DNA of 64,000 nt from Alphaproteobacteria bacterium (GTDB lineage Bacteria; Pseudomonadota; Alphaproteobacteria; Rhizobiales; JAJFHC01): the NCBI GenBank assembly GCA_021775805.1, contig JAJFHD010000120.1:1-64000 (forward strand). The letters run 5' to 3'. This document shows positions 58,766-64,000 of this stretch, piece by piece. A program made the translations under genes and the position numbers. The notes beneath the pieces are model-generated. The model saw nothing but the letters and a program-made list of their open reading frames with translations, did not search any database and was not told the origin of the DNA. Within the stretch, counting starts at the first letter, position 1. Every line of letters starts with the position of its first letter.

Positions 58766-59788
58766 CTAGCCTTCCCCGTCTTCGTCCATGCCGGCCCGCT
58801 CAGCTTGTGCCTTTTTGAATTCCTGCAATTGCCGCGCGACAATTCCCTGGTAACCGTCCGTGCCGACCCACCGGATGTTCCAGTCGTCGAGACCGGTCAC
58901 CGGATCGCCATCGACCCGCGCCTTTTTGAAGGCCTTTGCCTTGGCGACCTTCTCCGGCGTCTTTTCGGGAATCTTCTTTTGAACGTCGGCCAGATGAGCG
59001 TGATAGTCGTTGCCGACCGGACAGACGGCCAGGCAGCGGGGACAGTCGCCGAAAGAACCGACCACGCGCAGCAGACCCTGCCAGAAGCCGAAAACGTCGC
59101 GCGCCTTGAGCATCTCCTTCTTCTTCGCCGGCGATGCGTCGATGTAGCCGTCGAAGAACTGGGTGGCCGTCATGTAGCCGAATTCCTGGGCCTCGATCGC
59201 ACAGTTGCGCTTGTCGATGCCGAAGTGGAGAACGGCATCGGTAGGGCAGGCATGGAGACAACGCGAACAGGATTCCCCGATGCAGACCTGCTCGGTCATC
59301 GGCGCATCCGGCTCAAGCTCAAGCTCGGTCAGCACACCGGTCAGGTAGAGACGCGGCCCGAATTCGGGCGTCAGGATGTTGACCTCAAGCCCGAAGGTGC
59401 CGAGACCGGCTTCGATTCCCATGTGACGGGTCGACAGCCGGCCGTAGCTCGCCTTCTTCATGTTCCAGTCGGTTTCCTGCGCCGCCGTCACGAAGCTCGG
59501 ATGTCCTTCCCGTTCCAGGTGCTCGGTAAGCTTGTGGGCGATCCGGTCCATCCGCCTGAGCACAAGCATGTCGAGATACTGCACCGGGATGTTCGACTTG
59601 GCCCGGAAAGCCGCCACGGGAATTCGGCTGACAATGACGATGACGCTCTTGCAGTGCGGTGAAACACGATCTGGTGTTTGCGGCCAACGGGGGTCCGGCG
59701 GAAACGCATTGAGCGTCGCCGCCGAGGCTATGCCGACGAGATCGGCACCGAGTTCTTTGGTCAGGGCCTTGACCTGGGCAGCGTCCAT
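58766..59788 (-). CDS. QueG-like double [4Fe-4S] cluster protein, copy 2
   Basis: A 340-residue paralogue of the preceding protein, sharing LGADLVGIASAATLNAFPPD, LGTFGLEVNILTPEFGPRLY, CIGESCSRCLHACPTDAV and CPRCLAVCPVGND. The cluster ligands are complete. It differs by a charged tail (KKIPEKTPEKVAKAKAFKKA). The tandem duplication suggests a heterodimer or two successive reductions. It is the first gene of the operon; the ribosome binding site at ATG 59788 is weak. Confidence 0.87.
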   Translation of the reverse strand: MDAAQVKALTKELGADLVGIASAATLNAFPPDPRWPQTPDRVSPHCKSVIVIVSRIPVAAFRAKSNIPVQYLDMLVLRRMDRIAHKLTEHLEREGHPSFVTAAQETDWNMKKASYGRLSTRHMGIEAGLGTFGLEVNILTPEFGPRLYLTGVLTELELEPDAPMTEQVCIGESCSRCLHACPTDAVLHFGIDKRNCAIEAQEFGYMTATQFFDGYIDASPAKKKEMLKARDVFGFWQGLLRVVGSFGDCPRCLAVCPVGNDYHAHLADVQKKIPEKTPEKVAKAKAFKKARVDGDPVTGLDDWNIRWVGTDGYQGIVARQLQEFKKAQAERAGMDEDGEG

Positions 59789-59908
59789 CAGGTCGCCGCC
59801 ATCGGGCTTATGTCTTTGAATCGCATGCGCCCATCGTGAGGCAATGCCGGCGTTGCGTCAATGTGAACGCTACGCCTCTGCACGGCCCTTTCCTTGTTCC
59901 GGATGGTG

Positions 59909-60352
59909 CTACTTGACCACCAGTACCGGGCACTTGGCCAACGTCTCGACCCGGTGGGAGACACCGCCGCGCAAAAGACCCTCAATGTCGCCCATGCCGC
60001 GAGAGCCGACAACGATCAGGTCGGCGCCATTCTGCTCGGCGCGACGCACGATCATTCGGGCAATCGGGCCTTCCTCGACCTCGATATCGACCTCGTTGAC
60101 ACCATTGGCGCGTACTTTGTCGACAGCCTTGGCCAGCATGTGCTGTGCGCCACGCTTGCGGATGTCGACATCCATCATTTCAAGATGCTCCGCCTTGGCA
60201 AACTCGCGCATCGCTTCAGGGATTTTCTCCTCCTTGACCACATGAAGCAACACAAGCTTTGCGTCGAGACCGGCGGCGATTTGCGATCCGATGTCGATGC
60301 CCTTCATTGAATGTTTGGAGCCGTCCACGGCGATCAGGATGTTCGAGATCAT
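59909..60352 (-). CDS. Universal stress protein family
   Basis: A 147-residue UspA-fold protein. The start ISNILIAVDGSKHSMKGIDI and the ATP-binding end GADLIVVGSRGMGDIEGLLR plus GGVSHRV are present, so nucleotide binding is likely. ATG 60352 has AAAGG upstream. It lies 120 bp upstream of the QueG-like operon on the same strand but in a separate unit. The function of such single-domain proteins is stress or redox adaptation in general. Confidence 0.93.
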   Translation of the reverse strand: MISNILIAVDGSKHSMKGIDIGSQIAAGLDAKLVLLHVVKEEKIPEAMREFAKAEHLEMMDVDIRKRGAQHMLAKAVDKVRANGVNEVDIEVEEGPIARMIVRRAEQNGADLIVVGSRGMGDIEGLLRGGVSHRVETLAKCPVLVVK

Positions 60353-60511
60353 TACTTGCAACCTTTCCCTTGTATGAACAGTTCGCGCGGCTGTTTTGGC
60401 TTCGATAGTGCTTCTTTTTTGCGGTCAAGGGAATTGTTTCGTGACATTCGGTTGCATTTGATTTCCCTGAACCAATAGACTGGGTCGGAACAAATTGATC
60501 GAGGGGACGAC

Positions 60512-61462
60512 ATGTTGGAAAAACGAAACATTGGCATGATGTTCGGGGCGCAGACGGTTGAGACTTTTCTGGGCATTGCGTCCTGTCCCGATCTTGACGG
60601 TCTCGATGCAAAGGCCGCTATCCTCGGTGTGCCCTGCGCAACCCCTTACGCATCTGTCGGTCCCTATTGCTCCGAGGCGCCGGACGCCATCAGGGCGTCG
60701 ATCGGACACTATGCGCCAAATGTGGGGCATTTTGATTTCGATCTGGGCGGCCCATTGCTGCCCGACGGTACGACCGGCGCCGTGGACTGCGGAAATCTCG
60801 GGTTTGATGAAGACGATCACGAAGCCAACCGGAACCGGATACGCGCGACTGTCGCGAAGATCCTGGACAAAGGGGCCGTGCCCATTGTTCTGGGTGGTGA
60901 CGACTCAATCCCGATCCCGATGATCCAGGCGTTCGAGGGACGTGGCCGGTTCACCATATTGCAGATCGACGCGCACATCGACTGGCGTGAAGAGGTCGGT
61001 GGCGAGCACTGGGGGCTGTCGTCGACAATGCGGCGGGCATCGGAAATGCCGCATATCGAAAACATCATTCAGGTGGGGCAGCGCGGTTTGGGTTCTGCTC
61101 GTCCAGCAGATGTGCGTGATGCCGAGGCGTGGGGTGTCAAATTCGTAACCGCCAGGGATGTTCACAAATTTGGGGTCGATCCGGTGCTGGACTTGATCCC
61201 ACAGGGTGCAAACGTTATCGTTGCCCTTGATTGTGACGGTCTCGACCCGTCGGTGATCCCGGGCGTCATTGGCCGTGCACCGGGCGGCCTGACTTACTGG
61301 CAGACGCTTGATCTGATTCATGGCGTTGCCGACAAGGGAAATATTTCCGCTTTTGATATCGTCGAGTTTGTGCCCGACATGGACATCGATCAGATCGGCG
61401 CCCTGACGGCGGCGCGAATCGTTGCCAATGTAATGGGACTCGTGGTTCGCGCCGACAGTTAG
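60512..61462 (+). CDS. Ureohydrolase (agmatinase/arginase family) with altered metal motif
   Basis: A 316-residue arginase-fold protein. Metal motifs are DAHIDW (Asp153, His155, Asp157) and ALDCDGLDPS (Asp240, Asp242). The first motif reads VLGGDDSIPIP, with Asp131 where the usual GGDHS has a manganese-ligand His. The protein otherwise looks complete and probably hydrolyses a guanidino compound. ATG 60512 follows GAGGGGACG. It is divergent from the universal stress gene and convergent with a solute-binding protein. Confidence 0.88.
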   Translation: MLEKRNIGMMFGAQTVETFLGIASCPDLDGLDAKAAILGVPCATPYASVGPYCSEAPDAIRASIGHYAPNVGHFDFDLGGPLLPDGTTGAVDCGNLGFDEDDHEANRNRIRATVAKILDKGAVPIVLGGDDSIPIPMIQAFEGRGRFTILQIDAHIDWREEVGGEHWGLSSTMRRASEMPHIENIIQVGQRGLGSARPADVRDAEAWGVKFVTARDVHKFGVDPVLDLIPQGANVIVALDCDGLDPSVIPGVIGRAPGGLTYWQTLDLIHGVADKGNISAFDIVEFVPDMDIDQIGALTAARIVANVMGLVVRADS

Positions 61463-61530
61463 CAATTCTTCAACGGGCATCGGGGTAACGCCTGCAGCCA
61501 GCGCGGCAGTCGTACCCCCGGGAGTGGCGG

Positions 61531-63141
61531 TCAGGAGTCGAACCACCAGCGTTGATAGGCACGGGCACCATCCAGTGTCCAGTTGCCGGCGAGATCCGGC
61601 CCGTGGCGCACAGTCTTGCGGTGGCCGTAGACGTAGTTGCGGAACATCGGCACGATCGTTCCACCTTCGTCACGGCACAGCAACTGCATCTGCTTGTACA
61701 TCTCAGCACGCCGTTCGGAGTTCAGTTCCGATTTTGCTTCGCGCAGGATCTTGTTGAACGCCGGGTCTTTCCAGTGGCTTTCGTTCCAGTCGGCATCGTC
61801 CTTGTAGGCCAGTGAGAACATCACGTCCGGTGTCGGCCGGGCACCCCAGGCAACCACGGTGAAGGGCTTTTTCAACCACACGTTTGACCAGTATCCGTCG
61901 CTTGGCTCGCGCTTGACGTCGATGGTGATTCCGGCCTTGGCGGCACTCGCCTGGAACAGAAGCGCCATGTCCGTGGCACCGCCGAACGCCGCCTCGGATG
62001 TCGACAGCGAAACCTTGAGACCTTCTGCGCCGGCCTTCTTGAGGTGGAACTTTGCCTTGTCGATGTCGTGTTCCCGTTGCGGCAGGTCGGCCCAGAACGG
62101 CAGGGACGGCGCGATCGGATGGTCGTTGCCCAAGCTGCCGTGTTTAAGCAGCACCTTGTCGACGAGTTCCTGGCGGTCAATTGCGTATTTCAACGCCAGT
62201 CTGACGTCGAGATTGTCGAACGGTGCCACATCGACGAACATCGGGATCGTGATGTGATATCCGCTGGCGACCTCGTCCAGTTCAATGTCGGGATGCCGGC
62301 CGAGCAGATGCGCGGTCTTGACGTCAATTTCGCTGACCGCGTCGACTTCACCGGTTGTCAGAGCGGTCTGGCGGGCGTTGATGTCGTTCAAAACGAGAAA
62401 ATTCAGCCCGTCGAAATGGGCCAGACCGGACCGGTGATAGTTGGCATGGCGCGACATTGTCGATGAGACGCCGGCGTCGTGTTTGTCGATCTTGTAGGGG
62501 CCGGTGCCAACACCGCTGATGTCGACCTTGCCTTCGCCGTCGGACGGCATCATGACGAGGTGATAGTCGGACATCAGATAGGGCAGGTCGGCATTGCCGC
62601 CCGCCATTTTGATGACCAGCGTGTGGTCGTCATCCGCCTTGATTTCCTTCACGTCTGCCAGGAGCGACTTGGCCGCGGACTTTGAGTCGTCGCCACGGTG
62701 ATAGTTGAGCGACGCGACGGCATCCCTTGCCGTAAACGACTTGCCGTTGTGGAACTCTACGCCTTTGGCAAGTTTGAACGTCCACTCCGAGGCATCGTCC
62801 GAGGCCTCCCACGAGGTCGCGGCATCGGGGCCAAGCGTATTTTTCTCAGTGATCTCCGTCAGGTAGCTGCGGATCGCATGGTTCGTCTGGATCATGTAGA
62901 CGCTTTCCGTGGTCGCCGGATCCAGGCTGTCGGACGTATTGCCGTCATGCAGGCCAACTCTGAATGTGCCGCCCTTCTTTGGCGTGGCGGCGGCAACGTG
63001 AGTGGACCACAGGCTTGTCGCCACGGGCACGGTAACTCCGGTCGCAATCACGTACTCCATGAACCGGCGGCGGCTGACACGGCCCAGGCGTGCATCGCAA
63101 ACAAGTTTTTCAAAAGGGTTATTGTTCGGTTTCTTCGGCAT
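61531..63141 (-). CDS. Tat-exported peptide/opine-type ABC substrate-binding protein
   Basis: A 536-residue family 5 solute-binding protein. A twin-arginine signal (RVSRRRFMEYVIATGVTV) precedes the mature start KKGGTFRVGLHDGNTSDSLD. The TFKLAKGVEFHNGKSFTARD segment and the MPSDGEGKVDISGVGTGPYK segment are family signatures. A Tat signal means folding before export. No cognate permease or ATPase is in view; they may lie elsewhere. ATG 63141 has a perfect GGGAGG site. Confidence 0.93.
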   Translation of the reverse strand: MPKKPNNNPFEKLVCDARLGRVSRRRFMEYVIATGVTVPVATSLWSTHVAAATPKKGGTFRVGLHDGNTSDSLDPATTESVYMIQTNHAIRSYLTEITEKNTLGPDAATSWEASDDASEWTFKLAKGVEFHNGKSFTARDAVASLNYHRGDDSKSAAKSLLADVKEIKADDDHTLVIKMAGGNADLPYLMSDYHLVMMPSDGEGKVDISGVGTGPYKIDKHDAGVSSTMSRHANYHRSGLAHFDGLNFLVLNDINARQTALTTGEVDAVSEIDVKTAHLLGRHPDIELDEVASGYHITIPMFVDVAPFDNLDVRLALKYAIDRQELVDKVLLKHGSLGNDHPIAPSLPFWADLPQREHDIDKAKFHLKKAGAEGLKVSLSTSEAAFGGATDMALLFQASAAKAGITIDVKREPSDGYWSNVWLKKPFTVVAWGARPTPDVMFSLAYKDDADWNESHWKDPAFNKILREAKSELNSERRAEMYKQMQLLCRDEGGTIVPMFRNYVYGHRKTVRHGPDLAGNWTLDGARAYQRWWFDS

Positions 63142-63382
63142 TGGAACGCCTCCCAATATTGCGTGTGTTGACGGAACCGGCTGGTCAAACTCCAGGAGAC
63201 ATCGTAGCGCTTGTTGAACGATTGTACAACAATAATGTTAGTGGACCTTTTCCTTCCATTGCCCTTACGCCGGCTGAAAAGAGAGAATTCGGGAACCGGC
63301 GGTTGCAGCCACGCTGCTGACAGGAACGGGACTCCCATGCTGCTACGGATTGGATCGTCGCAACCCATTGTCAGGGCCACGG

Positions 63383-64000
63383 ATGGTCATCCAATCGCAG
63401 AAACAACACGCCAGGTTGCTCGGAACTGTGCTCGTCGTCGCATCTGCAGTCGTGTTTTCGCTGGCCGGCGTCTTCACCAAACTAATCGAAAGCGATGCCT
63501 GGACGATCGCCTGCTGGCGGGGGCTGTGCGGCGCCGCAGTGATGGTGGTCTACTTGATGTGGAGGCGCGGGCGCTGGTCTGTGAGCGTCCTGTCCGGACT
63601 TGGTTGGCGGGGGTGGTTGCTGGCGATGGTCGGCAGTTTGTCGAGCCTGGCTTTCATCTCAGCGTTCAAGCATTCCTATGTGGCGAACGTGACGGTCATA
63701 TATGCCACGGTTCCGTTCGTCGCCGCCGTCATGGAATGGGGATTGCGCGGCCAGGCCATCCGGCCGGCCACCCTGTTGGCCGCCGCCGTCTCGTTGATCG
63801 GCGTCGTGGTGATGGTGTCGGGCGGTATCGGATCGGCGACCTTGTTTGGTGACGGTCTGGCGCTCCTGATGACAATGGGCATGGCGCTCTACATGGTTCT
63901 GATACGCACCTTCCACAACACGCCTGCCGTGCTTGCCGGCGCCGCCTCGGCAATTCAGCTGTTCATCCTGGGTTGGTTTGTCATCGATCCTCTCGCGGTA
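63383..64000 (+). CDS. EamA/DMT-superfamily transporter (5' part)
   Basis: The frame is open to the right edge. It begins MVIQSQKQHARLLGTVLVVA and continues SAVVFSLAGVFTKLIESDAW, then CWRGLCGAAVMVVYLMW and a run of helices with AFKHSYVANVTVIYATVPFV, the EamA signature. At least 206 residues are present. Members export amino acids or metabolites. The ribosome binding site before ATG 63383 is not strong. Confidence 0.88.
   Translation, partial: MVIQSQKQHARLLGTVLVVASAVVFSLAGVFTKLIESDAWTIACWRGLCGAAVMVVYLMWRRGRWSVSVLSGLGWRGWLLAMVGSLSSLAFISAFKHSYVANVTVIYATVPFVAAVMEWGLRGQAIRPATLLAAAVSLIGVVVMVSGGIGSATLFGDGLALLMTMGMALYMVLIRTFHNTPAVLAGAASAIQLFILGWFVIDPLAV

Noticed and set aside
57763..59788. True epoxyqueuosine reductase (QueG)
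   Set aside because: There are two tandem copies, no C-terminal HEAT repeats, no queuosine genes nearby, and an operon with a CoA ligase. Only the core fold is shared.
1..64000. CRISPR arrays, tRNA or rRNA genes, prophage modules
   Set aside because: I looked for regularly spaced short repeats, cloverleaf-like stems with a TTCGA-type loop, and phage structural or integrase genes, and found none that I could support.

Overview
The window is GC-rich, densely coded chromosomal DNA from what looks like a metabolically versatile alphaproteobacterium. I base this on the membrane urate hydroxylase PuuD, the xdhABC order, the BMP-type purine uptake system, the PACE efflux gene and the paired DGPF/ECF42 sigma genes. 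The genus is not identifiable by eye. I see no rRNA, tRNA, CRISPR array, intact prophage or intact insertion sequence.

Layout. 1-9.6 kb: an AbrB-type membrane protein, an amine-type FAD oxidoreductase, a gamma-butyrobetaine-hydroxylase-like dioxygenase with a class II aldolase and a divergent GlxA-type regulator, a DinB protein with a 2-oxoglutarate oxygenase, a NIPSNAP/ArsR divergent pair, and a PPP-type phosphatase. 9.7-12.7 kb: an MscS channel and a secreted caspase-fold protein. 12.8-33.5 kb: a purine catabolism supercluster (uraD, uraH, xdhA, xdhB, xdhC, guanine deaminase, four-gene BMP-type ABC transporter, then after a 4.5 kb unrelated block puuD, 8-oxoguanine deaminase and puuE). Together these convert guanine, 8-oxoguanine and xanthine through urate and 5-hydroxyisourate to allantoin and allantoate. 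33.5-41.2 kb: an accessory block of secreted, poorly recognisable proteins (M14-carboxypeptidase-like, TPR, solute-binding-like, charged coiled coil) plus a GIY-YIG protein. This block holds a duplicated gene 3' end and a decayed transposase-like remnant, and is the part of the window least explained by known families.

41.3-54.3 kb: a sulfatase, 2-aminomuconate-deaminase-like RidA plus 3-hydroxyanthranilate dioxygenase, a chemoreceptor, a NeuD-like acetyltransferase divergent from a CapK/PaaK-like ligase, an outer-membrane protein, a GST remnant, the DGPF/ECF42 pair, an MFS exporter and a cysteine-less Asp/Glu-racemase-family protein. 54.3-64 kb: a sulfotransferase pseudogene ending in a dispersed repeat, a LysR/PACE divergent pair with a perfect 21-bp palindrome between them, a three-gene operon of two QueG-like Fe-S proteins and a CapK-like ligase, a universal stress protein, a ureohydrolase with an altered metal motif, a Tat-exported solute-binding protein and the start of an EamA exporter.

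Two families of about 80-bp and about 107-bp imperfect palindromic repeats are scattered in intergenic spaces, mostly between convergent genes. Several intergenic regions hold perfect palindromes that look like operators (ArsR, CRP-type, LysR, GntR-like). All functional calls come from reading motifs by eye. No similarity search was run.
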